Assembly: GCA_032622095.1 (NCBI GenBank)
Contig: CP136065.1
Span: 153,395,577-153,459,576, forward strand
Origin: Siphonodentalium dalli
Lineage: Eukaryota; Mollusca; Scaphopoda; Gadilida; Siphonodentaliidae
Length of the DNA: 64,000 nucleotides
Reading direction: 5' to 3'
The number at the start of each line of letters is the position of its first letter. Positions within the stretch are counted from its first letter, which is position 1. Both the position numbers and the translations under genes were made by a program. This document shows positions 24,657-35,255 of the stretch, piece by piece. Below the pieces are notes generated by a model. That model had not been told where the DNA came from. It did no database searches and saw nothing but the letters and a program-made list of their open reading frames with translations.

Positions 24657-24745
24657 TGTGTTATTTTATTAGAGTTATCCATCTGACACCTGCAATTTGT
24701 CCGTAATTTGTCCGTTTGAGACGTGGAAGTGGCCCACATCTCCAA
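21587..24745 (-). CDS. LINE endonuclease-reverse transcriptase (5'-truncated, MITE-fused)
   Basis: 1052 codons. Residues 1-28 (starting MEMWATSTSQ) come from the adjoining MITE, not from the LINE, so the apparent start is not native. LINE sequence begins near LDPTYHTDKL. Endonuclease remnants: GDFN at ~132-135 and SDH at ~194-196; the N-terminal catalytic residues are absent. Reverse transcriptase: NKAHGFDGIS (~439), NYRPISLLPSLGK (~498), motif A FCDISKAFERV (Asp ~570; most relatives read AFDxV), AGVPQGSILGP (~625) and the YADD active site (~656-659). A C-terminal CxC...HxxxxC zinc motif lies at ~970-986. Order and motifs indicate an EN-RT LINE of the Jockey/CR1 group. The RT looks functional, but without its 5' end the copy is not autonomous. 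Confidence 0.9.
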   Translation of the reverse strand: MEMWATSTSQTDKLRTNCRCQMDNSNKITHLDPTYHTDKLLIENFHRPFRSDRNSYGGGICVYFAKHLVYKRRTELEFDASIFWFEIANKSNRVLLALTYRSEQFCNINYWDLFEESIDNALKITENLILLGDFNSNLLNPHSKLSEIVGHYTFKDVIKKPTRVTLTSQTLLDPIIVSNNLQVYDADTLNLGFSDHYGVYAILKFKKYETTSFKRTIWKYKHGDYTRANSMLDAINWQEELNTVEDLDHAVSRFCNLFISVMEETVPKSTVTIRTNDKFWFNSDIRREIRRRDRLRKIAIKRNSDVSWRNYKDIRNKVNNMKKYAKAQFHSKLEERVNESPSPRDFWQTINYLLNKKKSTCIPPLYSQHGDVTIDGKTYVTDDREKAKCLNEAFILNSNIDDRGHEIPTLLRRCSKSLSNIIFTRDKIITAIKSLKVNKAHGFDGISPKMIHATAESIVVPLEIIFKKSVELGQFPSDWKKANVIPIFKKDDPADCINYRPISLLPSLGKVFEKIITQHLMSFFQDNKLMYQHQSGFIPGHSTTFQLTDLYHNLCQTLDNDLYTCSVFCDISKAFERVWHRGLIYKLEQYGISGPLLKWLEDYLSNRKQRVLINNSYSNFQPIPAGVPQGSILGPFLFLVYINDLPDNLNSETRMYADDTCLTSKHYDIKLLERSVNQDLNKISDWANKWLVNFNPTKTKAILFSLTPREVPLDLTFQNKRIDIIESHKHLGLEIQSNLNWNIQIESIVKKVVPRLSILRRYKYNLDRRTLDKIYKAYILPLLDYADVIWENAPTYLLNKLDRIHVDAARIVTGLTRSVPNNAVLCEAGWPSLNIRREKHQLQTMFKIINNETPYYLSCLLPPRSVQVSSYNMRNPGRFHSYYSRTEHFKQSFFPFVATSWNKLPTYITDAENLLDFKDNLNMIEPTRKPPKYFESGNRKYSIFHCRIRNSCSDLRLDMFENYIADTPNCKCGYEYESDMHFFLNCSLYNVQRLELYRKLDDLNFKINNYKQLLWGNSSETPSRNEKMFRIVQAYIAATKRFEPDNTDTDTE

Positions 24746-25230
24746 AAATTAACACATTTCAAAAATCGATATCTGATCACTCTGAGCTTTGAAGGGTGGG
24801 TTCCTCGACTCGAATCAAATATTTTTGTATCCCCAAAGCCTAAGAAATAGTAATTTAGGATTGAGTACCTTTAAAGATGCATAATCAGAATTAACGCTCC
24901 CAAATTACGATTTCTTTGGCTTCGGTGGTAAAAAATATTTGATTCGAGTCGAGGAACCCACCATCAAAGCTCAGAGTTATCAGATATCGAGTTTTGATGT
25001 TTGTTATTTCTCGAGATGTGAAATTATTTGTGGCCCATAAAAACGTCACCAAACGGACGGTCTCGACAAAATTGCGGTTGAGGATGGATAGCACTAAAAT
25101 CAGGTGGTATTACGTCCAAATTTCGTGATACTCAAGTGATAATACGGCCATATTTCGTTAAACAACATGTTGATAAATAACACGTTTTGGAAAATTTGAT
25201 AGCATAGTTGATAGTGGTTAGCATTAGTTT
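24657..25230. mobile_element. Half of palindromic TTAA MITE (family B) plus related relic
   Basis: 24657-24857 is the right arm of family B, closing with GGATTGAGTACCT and TTAA. Directly after it a related but distinct sequence (GATGCATAATCAGAATTAACG..., ending TGTTGATAAATAACACG) runs in the opposite sense to ~25230 and matches 12880-13020. Both carry the family phrase ATTTGATTCGAGTCGAGG. Confidence 0.65.
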
Positions 25231-25276
25231 GTTGCAATTTATCGATTATGATAACTAACTCGTATTTTGAAGAAAT

Positions 25277-25317
25277 GTTGTTGTTGTTGTTGTTGTTGTT
25301 GCTGTTGTTGTTGTTGT
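25277..25317. repeat. (TTG)n microsatellite
   Basis: About 14 TTG/TGC-type triplets with one GCT interruption. Confidence 0.95.
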
Positions 25318-25985
25318 ATCATGATGGTATGGGGACCGTCTGATCGGATTGATTACCTTTAATGACGGTACTTTTATACAATTTATGTCATTATGCATGA
25401 ATTTACCCTCTTCGACGGCCTTAAGTCCCTTTATTATGAAGATTATACCACCGCCTGGTGTAAAGAGACTGACAATTATTATACAGTGAATTATGGTAAA
25501 ACTATACATTTGATGAACATCTACCAGACTCATCTAACTCTAATTTGTCTCAATTGACGGCACTGGGGTAATGGCTTCCCGAATTTGGACATATTATACA
25601 AAGACTTATGTCTCAGTCTGTATTGTAATCTCGCGTACAGCTCATTAACAGCGGCAATACTCCATTCAAAGTCATTCCAAATATCCGGGACGCGACAGCT
25701 ATATATAATTATAATTCAGTAATTAGCCTCTCTATATGTCACGACGACGAACAGTTTACAATATACATGTATAGTTATCACCAAAAGCGGTACAGTGACG
25801 TTGCGGCAAGGGGGGGCGGGGTGACATTTTTTTCTACAGTTGTAAATTTCAGATAAAAAGTTGTTTGAAATTGTTTTGATAATTTGATATTCCGAATATT
25901 AATTATATGTGAAGTTAGTTGATTTTCAGACCAAGAGTTATATATGTAATTCCTACTTTCGCAGTGATTTTCGGTCAATTTAAAA
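25318..25985. other. No recognised feature
   Basis: No gene or repeat recognised; a short G-rich run lies at ~25810. Confidence 0.4.
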
Positions 25986-25989
25986 ACAC

Positions 25990-27420
25990 GGGACGTATTA
26001 TGTTATTTGTCCGTCCGTCTGTCCGTTCATTATTTTGGTTTCCCGATGATAACTTTAGTAAGCCTGATCTGAACGGAATTAAATTTGGTATGTGTGTTTA
26101 TTATAGAACAAAATATAGGTCAAGTTCGAATACGGGTTCCGCCCAGGGGGGGGGGTGAAAAAAGATTCTCCGGCACGTATGCCGGGGTGGGTGTGTGGTC
26201 AAAGCCACCAACAAGCAATTTTTTCCGCAACTAAACAAAAAATGTCCTGCTTGTTTTTTTAGTGTTTTGGCATTGAGTTGGGCTTCAAAACCACTTTGAA
26301 TGAGAGAAATAATGTAATTCTAACTGGTAAACTGACTGCAGGCAGTTATCGTGTTGTAATTTGTTGCAAATTTTGAAATCCAAGATGGCCGCTGGCAGCC
26401 ATGTTTTTTTGGCCGAATGAGCTCAAAATGACTCATTCCTATTTAAATGTCCATGTTAACATCCATGATAAATAGTATGCACAGAAAATCATATACAGCT
26501 GATTACAGTGAATTTCCCCCTCAAATCTCTGTTTAGTGTTAAAAGGGGGGTGGGTGTCAAAAAATGGTTGGAAAAAACTGCCGAAAACAGGGGGGGGGGG
26601 TCGGAAAAAATTTCCAGGCACGTATGGCATTTTTTCCCTTTTGTACCCACCCACCCCCACCGCCAAATTTTTTTCCGTTTACGGCAGTTTTTTCCGACCC
26701 CCTTTTAACACTAAAACAGAGATTTGCGGGGGGAAATTCACTGTAAACAGCTGTATATGAATTTCTGTGCATACTATTTATCATGGATGTTAACATGGAC
26801 ATGTAAATAGGAATGAGTCATTTTGAGGTCATTCGGCCAAAAAAACATGGCTGCCAGCAACAAAATACAACACGATAACTGCCTGCAGTCAGTTTACCAG
26901 TTAGAATTACATTATTTCTCTCATTTTAAGTGGTTTTGAAGCCCAACTCATTGCCAAAACACTAAAAAAAACAAGCAGAATTTTTTTTTTAGTTGCGGAA
27001 AAAATTGCTTGTTGTGGCCTTGACCACCCACCCACCCCGGCATACGTGCCGGAATTATTTTTTTCACCCCCCCCCCCTGCCGAAAACGGAAACAAATTTG
27101 GCAGTGGGGGTGGGTGGGTACAAAAAATGATCGAAAGGGAAAAAATGCCATACGTGCCTGAATTTTTTTTCCGACCCCCCTCCCCCCTGTTCCGCCCGCT
27201 AATTTTCACTAGAGTTATGACCCTTTTTGTGGAATTTACACTCAAATTTCGTTTCCGGATGATAACTTTAGTAAATTTGAAATGAATGGAATGAAATTTG
27301 GTATGTGAGTTTACTAGCCCAAAATAATGGTCAAGTTGGAATTTGGGTTCTACCCGCGAATTTTCACAAGAGTTATGGCCCTTTGTTGGAATTGCCACGG
27401 GCGTATGTTGCCACGCCATA
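25990..27420 (+). repeat. Dispersed ~165-bp repeat, interrupted by a DNA transposon
   Basis: One unit runs 26010-26144 and resumes at 27198; a second covers ~27245-27400. Landmarks: GTCCGTCCGTCTGTCCG, CCGGATGATAACTTTAGTA, AATTTGGTATGTG, CAAGTTCGAATACGGGTT and AGAGTTATGGCCCTTT. Further tandem copies are at 30030-30530. The units translate partly openly but have no known domain. Confidence 0.65.
26145..27188. mobile_element. 1.04-kb inverted-repeat transposon with 9-bp target duplication
   Basis: Flanked by GTTCCGCCC at 26136-26144 and again at 27189-27197. The arms (about 26145-26540 and 26700-27085) are inverted copies; the loop holds ~100 bp (26588-26690) that recurs, inverted, at the right end (27085-27188), so the right terminus is extended. 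Both ends start AGGGGGG. A 9-bp duplication with long inverted arms suggests a Mutator-like or foldback MITE; no transposase is encoded. Removal restores a contiguous copy of the surrounding repeat. Confidence 0.8.
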
Positions 27421-28330
27421 GCGGGGATGGGGCGATTACAAATACTTTATTTGATTACAAATACAATACTTTTCTAAAGGTAATCAAATACTTTTGGATT
27501 ACATCTGATTACTTTGAGATCAATTAAAGAAGACATTCATATTATAGTTTGACATATATAGTGTGTTTTATATTAAAAAGAGCATATAGTAGAACCTCAA
27601 AATTAATCTAACATACATAAATGAGCCAGATTGGATCAAGACAGAACACAAGCCCTACCAAGCAATAAACAACCTCAATATTTATAGCGATTCTCTTACT
27701 TTGGACTGAAATGGCCATCAGTAAACGGTATTTCTCGAACTTGGTTCCCTGAGTTGGTAACATTCTGTATATATGAGGGGGTCGCAATATGTATACAGAT
27801 GCGGAAGGTATACACGGTGTTTTGGGATCCGTGATTCAGTGTCAATAAATGTCTTAAATGTGAATAAAAACTTAATGTTTTCGGAATTGGTAGTAACATG
27901 TCCATAACAAGTCCATACAAGGGCGGTGGTTTCAAATGGTGTATAAGTAAATACTCTTTGGCGAAGTCTATCTGGACGTCAGCAATGATACATGTTGTAC
28001 ATTTAGTAATATTCAGATAACTCCAAAAACTTTAGAGTTTGTTTCTTAGTAATTATGTTTGATTCTTCATTTGGTTATGTCGTAGGGACAAATTACTGAA
28101 CAAGACATGTCTATCTATATATATATATACACACTAAGACAACAGCTCCAAATTTGGCCCGGTTCCCCGAAGAACCAATACCAACATAGAACCAAAACAG
28201 TTTGGTTACACACTGCTTTTGCTTTGGAACCAAATCATACGTTCCGAATTCAAGGTTTGTGTTGGAACACAGTATAGATAGCTTAAATGTCACGGTCTAA
28301 CATTTAGCAATATGTCCACGCGTTTTGGGG
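27421..28330. other. No recognised gene
   Basis: A short imperfect repeat of GATTACAAATAC and its complement lies at 27435-27515. A few GAACCAA motifs occur at 28155-28265. Nothing else recognised. Confidence 0.4.
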
Positions 28331-29500
28331 TTAAAGGCCCACTTAATTTTCGAGTCACTGGTTATTTTTTTATAGTGCCTTGATATACGGTTTCAATAAC
28401 AATCGATGCCATAAAATATGATTAAAATACTATAATTCATCACCATTTGGAACATCTGTGTCTCAAAAGATGCCCATAGAGAAATAGAAAACAGCTGAAA
28501 TCATAGAAAGATTACCCCGTTCTGTCTCCCAGAATGCAACATAATTCAAACTAAAAATGAATTTTCAATGGAAGGGGAATATTCCCCCTCCATTGAAAAT
28601 AATGCAATTTGTACTACAATCCAGATGAAGAAAAAAAAAACACGTCAAAATAACATGTTCACAGTTTATTACACCGGATAAGTTGATAATACAATGCTTT
28701 GGAGCTTCCTCTTTCAAATGGTATATAATATGGCACATCTCATATATATTTTGAAGACCTCTGTTTGTATGTTTGTATGTATGTTTGTCTGTCATTTATA
28801 CAAATCTACGATTCTCGACCGATCGGGACGAAACTTGGTACGTGTGTGTAGTTTGACCAGGCGTTATCGGGTCGCCGAGCCCGTGCGACGCCAGCTTCGC
28901 GCATGCGCAGACGAGATCTCGGAAACGGGTGGAGCTATCGACTTGATATTTGCTATGTGAATGTATCTTGCCCAGATACGAATTTTATCGGGTCGTCGAG
29001 CCCGTGCAACGCCAGCTTCGCGCATGCGCAGACCAGATCTCGGAAACGGGTAAAGCCACCGACTTGAAATTTGGTTTTGAATAGCCCGGACAACGTCGGG
29101 CTGGGTAGAGCTATCGACTTGAAATTTGGTTTTTGAATAGCCCGGACAACGTGCGACGCCAGCTTCGCGCATTCGCAGACCAGATCTCGGAAACGGGTAG
29201 AGCTATCGACTTGAAATTTGTTTTTTGAATAGCCCGGACAATGTGAATGTATCTTGCCCCGGATACGAATTTTATCGGGTCGCCTTGAAATTTGCTATGT
29301 GAATGTATCTTGCCCCGGATACGAATTTTATCGGGTCGCCGAGCCCGTGCGATGCCAGCTTCGCGCATGCGCAGACCAGATCTCGGAAACGGGTGGAGCT
29401 ATCGACTTGAAATTTGGTTTTTGAATAACCCGGACAACGTCGGGCTCATCGGCTAGTATTTTATATATGTGATATGATGCTCGAAAATTAAGTGAACCAA
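28331..29500. mobile_element. TTAA MITE family C, split by a Helitron
   Basis: The left terminus is TTAA (28331-28334) then AGGCCCACTTAATTTTCGAG. The body to 28737 and the remainder at 29457-29500 (…CTCGAAAATTAAGTGAACC, a degraded end) align, inverted, with the copies at 51831 and 56320. The middle includes the pair CCATTGAAAAT / ATTTTCAATGG around a hairpin. TTAA duplication implies piggyBac- or Kolobok-type mobilisation. Confidence 0.75.
28738..29456 (+). mobile_element. Non-autonomous Helitron (719 bp) with verified A/T insertion site
   Basis: Starts TCTCATATATATTTTG after an A and ends in CTAG (29453-29456) before a T; the hairpin CCCGGAC-AAC-GTCGGG precedes the end. The interior contains about four tandem, unequal copies of a module with GCCAGCTTCGCGCATGCGCAG and CTTGAAATTTGG phrases. 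The family C copies at 51.8 and 56.3 kb read GGCATATATTTTA where this locus has GGCACA, the element, then TATTTTA, which fits insertion between A and T without a target duplication. Confidence 0.85.
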
Positions 29501-29675
29501 TATCTTGTTATTATCAATTCTAAACGGTATATATAACGTTTTACGAAATAACAAAAACATTCAGAAACGAAAAACATCTCAAACGTGCTTATAACCTACG
29601 CACAATGCCATGCACGGGATATTATTTCCACAACCACAAATAATTGTTTTCTAGTAGGTATTTAGTAAATTAAAT

Positions 29676-30010
29676 GTGGAACCCAAAAGAAATATTTGCT
29701 GGTACTATAGAGAACCAAACGCTGATCACATTGGTTCTCCCATCAGTACAAAAATTAGAAACAAGTTTGGTTCCATGTGAAACCAGAATGTCTGTTGTGT
29801 ACGTGATTTGGTTCTTTAATTTGGTTTCTAAGAACCAAAACACGGTTCTTCAGTTGTTTCTTGGAGAATGTTTGGTTCATCTATGTCTGGTTCTTCATTT
29901 GGTTCGTTGTTTTTGGTTATTCGCGCAGATCCAAAAGATGTATGTTTGGTTCGTCGTTTGGTTCCGCTACTGTAACAAACCTGGGAACCAATTTTGGTTC
30001 CTCGGGAAAT
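29676..30010. repeat. Cluster of GAACCAA / TTGGTTC motifs
   Basis: More than a dozen copies of TTGGTTC or its complement GAACCAA occur in ~330 bp, irregularly spaced and on both strands. Smaller groups lie at 28155-28265 and 31300-31600, where GAACCAAATATTTTGGTTC forms a 19-bp palindrome. I do not recognise the element. Confidence 0.6.
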
Positions 30011-30029
30011 TTTCTCTTTGTGTAATTTG

Positions 30030-30530
30030 GATCTGTTTTGTCCGTCCGTCCGTGCGTGCGTGCGTCCGGAAATGGTTTCCGGATGATAGATTTAGTTTCG
30101 GTTATTATATCAAAAGCAAATATCATAGGTGAGTTTATCAGACCAAAATACAGGTCAAGTTCGAATATGGGTTTGCTCCGCACATTTTTGCGAGAGTTGT
30201 GGCCCTTTTTCGACTTGGAATCCTGTCAATTTCTGGCTTCCGGATGATAACTTTAGTTTGTGTTATCATATCTGAATCAAATTTAGTATGCTAGTTAATC
30301 AGTCCAAAATACAGGTCAGGTTCGAATATGGGTTTGCTCTGCCCATTTTTTTGGCGAGTTATGGCCCTTTTACGACTTAGAATCCTGTCAATTTCTGGTT
30401 TCCGGATGATAACTTAGTTTGTGTTACATATCTGAATCAAATTTGATATATGAGTTTATCAGCTCGAAATACAGATCAAGTTCGAATATGGGTACGATCC
30501 ACCCATTTGTGTCTGGTTGCTTCGGATTTA
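30030..30530 (+). repeat. Three tandem copies of the ~165-bp repeat
   Basis: Units start near 30070, 30237 and 30400 with TTTCCGGATGATA and share CAGGTCAAGTTCGAATATGGG and GAGTTATGGCCCTTTT. Same family as 25990-27420. Confidence 0.75.
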
Positions 30531-31291
30531 GGGTCCTTGTTATTTTTTTCTTCAGAAAAGCTGATGCCCCCAATGAAGCCACTTTTTCGGGAGACACTGT
30601 GGCCGGACGGCCTTTTATTTTTACAAGAGCCAGTTGTTTTTAAGTATTTGCTTCAAAATTGAACGTATCGGACTATCGTTTCATTATCTTGTGGTGCAGA
30701 ACAATGCAATATGTTCTGATTTATGTTCCACGCGATAAAACACAAAACGTAATAGTAACCACAAGCGCGCGAAGCGCGCGTTGGTGCTTATACCTTAGGC
30801 GCAGATGAATTATGACGTCATATAAATTTTTCTATATTTTCTATAACGATGGGCCAATTTCTGGTGGCGTGTACGTTTTTTTGTGCAATTGACACGTGAC
30901 TTCCGGTTGGTAGCTGTCTGGAGACTGTTAAAATTGTGGAATCGCCAGAGGACCAACGAGACGAAAATAAAATTGTCAACTTTACAATTTCCGAAGAATT
31001 CACATGCAATTTAGGCATATTAGTTTCATTTAGATCAATTTCGTTAGTTAGCTCAATGAAAACCAGAGAAGACGTCATGGCACGGTTTGTGACATTTATG
31101 TCATGTTGGCTTTGCGGGCCAGCATCGAGACAGGATGGCACAATCCATGAAAATACTTGTCATGTCGTCTCCACCGGGGCCATTGCATGCTGTTACATAA
31201 ATTATTCTTAGCGTTATGTCGCCGATAAAAAGCAAATTCGAGGCACAACATGTGTGGTTGCTCCATTACGTGTCACGTACTATTCATATTA
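30531..31291. other. No recognised gene; GC hairpin at 30772-30787
   Basis: Contains GCGCGCGAAGCGCGCG, a short hairpin. The frames at 30818-31141 and 30936-31211 oppose each other and show no domain. Confidence 0.4.
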
Positions 31292-31680
31292 GTTCTATGG
31301 CCACGCGAAGAACCAAATATTTTGGTTCAGTCCGTGAGACAGATTGTAGAACCAAATAACACGTATTTGGTTTCCTGATATTTTTTGCAGTGTATTTAGG
31401 CAGTAACGTGCGGAAGTGTTGTTGTATAACACTGGTGCCATGTAATTCCCTGAATTTATACATTAAATGTTCTGATTTATGTTCCACGCGATATAACACA
31501 AAACCTAATAGTTCTATGGCCACGAAGAACCAAATATATTGGTTCAGTCCGTGAGACAGATTATAGAACCAAATAACACGTATTTGGTTTCCTGATATTT
31601 TTGCAGTGTATTTAGGCAGTAACGTGGGGAAGTGTTATTGTATAACACTGATGCCATGTAATTCCCTGATGATTATACTA
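31292..31680 (+). repeat. ~218-bp tandem duplication with GAACCAAAT palindromes
   Basis: The segment beginning TAGTTCTATGGCCACG at 31292 repeats at ~31508, sharing GGTTCAGTCCGTGAGACAG, ACACGTATTTGGTTTCC and GCAGTGTATTTAGGCAGTAA. The preceding phrase TGTTCTGATTTATGTTCCACGCG also occurs at ~30710, so the duplication was once longer. Confidence 0.75.
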
Positions 31681-34265
31681 CCATGCATTGTATAACGCAT
31701 ACAATAAAACAAATCATATAATTATAGGTAGGCCTATAATGCACTAAGTATTAAATACACAACACAACCTTGAAAGTAATTAAATTGAAATATGAGGCCA
31801 CAGTTTAAATATCTGGCCCTATATACATGTACCCTATAATTATGTGTTTCAAGAGTGCTTAACTATTATATCAGGATGTATTTGAAGGCATGCGCAATGG
31901 CTCAGTATGGTCATTGCTTCCGTGTGATAGTTGCGTCGTATATGCATGTGTATGGGCAGCCATTCGGTATGTGGGTGAACAACTTATTAATAATATTAAT
32001 TATAATATACGGTAGGTTCGTAGTTTGATTTGTATCAAATTATGCATACGGTTAATTGTACTTTTTCGATTTGGGCAGGCCTCGTTATTTGAGATGGATA
32101 TCGAGCCATTCATGTAGGTGTCACATAAAACGTATGTACATATGTAACTCTATATATAGATAATATTGGAAAGCGGGTTTCCCATACATTTTAAGTTTAT
32201 TACTTCATTTTTCGCTGACTGAACAAAATATTCTCTAAAATACCAATAACATATTTGGATTAGGGATGTTATTTGGGTAATATATAAGTAGTGTTAGTGG
32301 AAACAAATAGTTCTATTATTTTTGGTCACAGATTCACGACGCCAGGCGTAGTTAGTTTGAAGTTTACTGTATGCCACATATGACAAAAGTAGTAATCAAG
32401 TAAAAAATTACATTAAAAAATCTGAATATATGACATATTATGAATAACGAAATGATTCTGCATTCATATATAAAGCGTTGCGTCCGTATATATAAAACTT
32501 ACCAAAAACTAAAAGAAATTGGAGTCAAATGTCCAACACTTAACGACTGAGTATGACTCTGATGATATCCAAGTATGCAACGAATATCTCACAGACCTCC
32601 GTGCAGAAATCGATGAAAATTTCGCATAAATTGCACTAAAAGCTTTTTACGTGCAGACACTGTTAAACCACAATATGTTTCGAACTGCGACTCAGCACAA
32701 GTACCTTTACAACTTCAATATAGTGCAATTCAAAAATCTTCACAGAATCGATTTCGTTTACCGGCCTTCGGCGACGCCTTGTGTAGCAACAGCCCGTGCT
32801 GGGTATGGAGTATTGAAGTCTAATAATTTCTCACGTTATATCGACCGCCACTAAATCCCATGTTTTGAGAATAGACTCATAAATAACGGCATTTTGGTCG
32901 AGCACAATTTATATACCAATATGTCACCAATGTATAATGGTAATAGAGGATATAATTAGGGTTGGCAGAGCAATGGGACATGTGGACCAGCAGGATTGTC
33001 GACTTCGATCATGTCTAATGTGGGCCGCGGAACACGCTGACAACTTCCGCGCTGGGAGTGCCGTGATGTGCGGTAATAAGAGTTTGTGTCTTGTCGCGAT
33101 GGAGCAAAGAAGCCATAATCAGTGTGACAAATCCTATTAATGACTTTGGTTGAAACTTCAGGCACAATGGGAATGGATTGAAAGGCTCACATAATAGGCT
33201 CATTATACCCACAATTCTCGTAAAAAAATGTGGGGGGGGGGCGACCAGCGGGGGATGTGGTATGCGGAAAAGTAATTTCAAACACAGGGATGAGGTGGTG
33301 TGGGTGACTCGGTGTCGGAATTCTTTTTTTTTACTATCAACAACAATTTTACTCTGTGCACTGTGTAGGATGGTAATAGACCTCACATATCATTGAATCA
33401 AATAATCACTGACATACTGCCTATAGTCCATTAGGATGTCACATGCATGGAGTGCATTGGCCAACAACCTTGATATATGAACACTGTATGTGCATATGCA
33501 TAATTCGAATTGTGAGGTGAATGATATAGGCATGTAAGATGAAATGCACTCAGAATATTCACTCAGAAGTATTGCAATGTTGGCAAACAGATGGGAAGCA
33601 GATGTCTATGACAACTATTTTTTTTTAATGATTTTGCTTCCGATCATGCTACTACCATTTCACTGTTTTTGGGCTGCATTGATTAATTGGAATATGCTAA
33701 ATCTAGTAATTTCTGGAAAGAACCATGCAGGCTGATATAATTTTGTTTCATAATATTATTATGATTTATTTACTAATAATTTAGGGGTTATCATTAGTTG
33801 TTCCATTTCCGTCGCTAAAACTGGACGATTGCGATCGCGCTCAAAACACACAAAGAACAAACCATGGTGTTTCGACAACGAAACGTCGCCTTTGCTTCGA
33901 ATTAACGTGTTCTTGACATATTCATCTTTTTAAAGATGCCCTGTCCGATTTAACTCCATAACGCTGCATTTTGAAATCTGTTAATTTTATCACCTCGGCC
34001 TTGTGTCAGTCTATAGCCAAAATTCCACTGGCCTATATAACTATATACGGATATGCGCGGACGTCGTCACTAGAGTTTGAGTGGTCACGCAAAGTCACGG
34101 TTCACGGTGGCTTTGCATGGTGATAGGAAACTATTTTCGGAATATAAGACGCTGGAAAGTATCGCCAACAACAAAACAATCAGGTATCCTGTGATAGTTG
34201 GCGTGTGGATACATATAGTTATTTCAGAATCGGTAATCATGTTTATTCATGCAAATATCCATCTA
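31681..34265. other. Largest stretch without recognised repeats or genes
   Basis: About 2.6 kb with no copy elsewhere in the window and no convincing coding region; frames are short and opposed. A 10-G run lies at 33232-33241. If the window holds unique host sequence, it is here. Confidence 0.4.
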
Positions 34266-34520
34266 TACAAATAAAACTCAATTTTGTGTGTTTGTTTGTC
34301 TGTCGGGCTATGGGCGACCAAACGGCTGAACCATCGGAGCTGAAATGTTTTACATAGGAGTCAATTGATCCGGGAGTGTCGCGGGATAGGTGCCTTTGAC
34401 GTCGTATGTATTAAAACTACACTAATAAATAATTAATTTAGTTAAATAATTAAACTGTTTGGCTATGAGCTATTTGGCTATACGGTTAGACAATAATATG
34501 ATCATACGCTAGCGTAATTA
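34266..34520 (+). repeat. Dispersed repeat related to 39590-40240
   Basis: Shares GTCAATTGA.CCGGGAGTGTCG.GGGATA.GTGCC and CTAATAATTAATT-type tails with 39590-40240. The beginning has TGTTTGTTTGTCTGTCGGGC, as in Helitron 5' regions here. Confidence 0.45.
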
Positions 34521-34769
34521 ACGAACCAAAGCAAAACCACTCATATGAGGGGCTTTTTTTTTTCTTTTCTTTTTTATCAAAATCAGTTTATAGATTCTCT
34601 GGTATTCCCTCCAAATAAGATTGACACAAGGCTATATTTCCTGGGTTCGTCGAATGAATGGACTCCAATCGTAATTTCAAGTATACATTAGGCAAATCGT
34701 ACTTCCGGGTAGTCTTGATCGACAGCTAGACTATTCATGGTTATAAACTACTAGTACCAACATCAAAGT

Positions 34770-35083
34770 GAAAATAATTACACCTTGTCGACAGGGGAAC
34801 GGGAACACCTTTAATGAATTTAACCAATTTATTTCTTTTCTTGACGCTGGGTGAGCACTGTGGCGAAGATACTATATCGAGAAGCGTGTCCATTTCATAG
34901 CTGTTCATTTCATTCAAATAAGGTGTCACCTTGTCGATTTCAACGAAAATCGACGAACAACGTCATCGTGTAACTTTCCCCATTGACCGAGTTCGCCTGA
35001 ATTTATCTTCTGCTTTGTTCATAATTATGTGTTCCTTTTGATTCCAGAAAATAGTATATTTATGGATTTTCACATGCATGTAT
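34770..35083 (+). repeat. Dispersed repeat, left part, interrupted by the 4-kb transposon
   Basis: Colinear with 15640-15965; the remainder continues at 39094-39165 after the transposon. It ends in TAT at 35081-35083, which recurs at 39094-39096. Confidence 0.65.
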
Positions 35084-35255
35084 TAGTAGGGCGGCTAAGT
35101 GTAAAGTTATGGTAAAATCGTTCAGTTGGTGATACAAGCATGAAACTTGGTATGCATGATCAATATATATTACTAAAACAAATTGCTCGACAAGCCAATC
35201 AAAATGGCCACCGGATTCAAGATGGCCGCCATTTTTCAAAATGGCCGCCGCATTG
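35084..35255 (+). repeat. Left terminal inverted repeat
   Basis: Matches the reverse complement of 38935-39093, with an ~8-bp extra segment after GCTAAGTGTAAA and scattered substitutions. Shared phrases include GATACAAGCATGAAA and AAGATGGCCGCCATTTT. Confidence 0.8.

Noticed and set aside
26439-27419. Several frames rich in Pro/Gly and His
   Set aside because: They are translations of C/G runs in the arms of an inverted-repeat element, present on both strands.
30772-30787. GCGCGCGAAGCGCGCG as a terminator or regulatory hairpin
   Set aside because: Isolated short hairpin in intergenic eukaryotic DNA; no transcript evidence.
31681-34265. Possible host exons
   Set aside because: Short opposed frames without recognisable domains; splice-like sites alone are not evidence.
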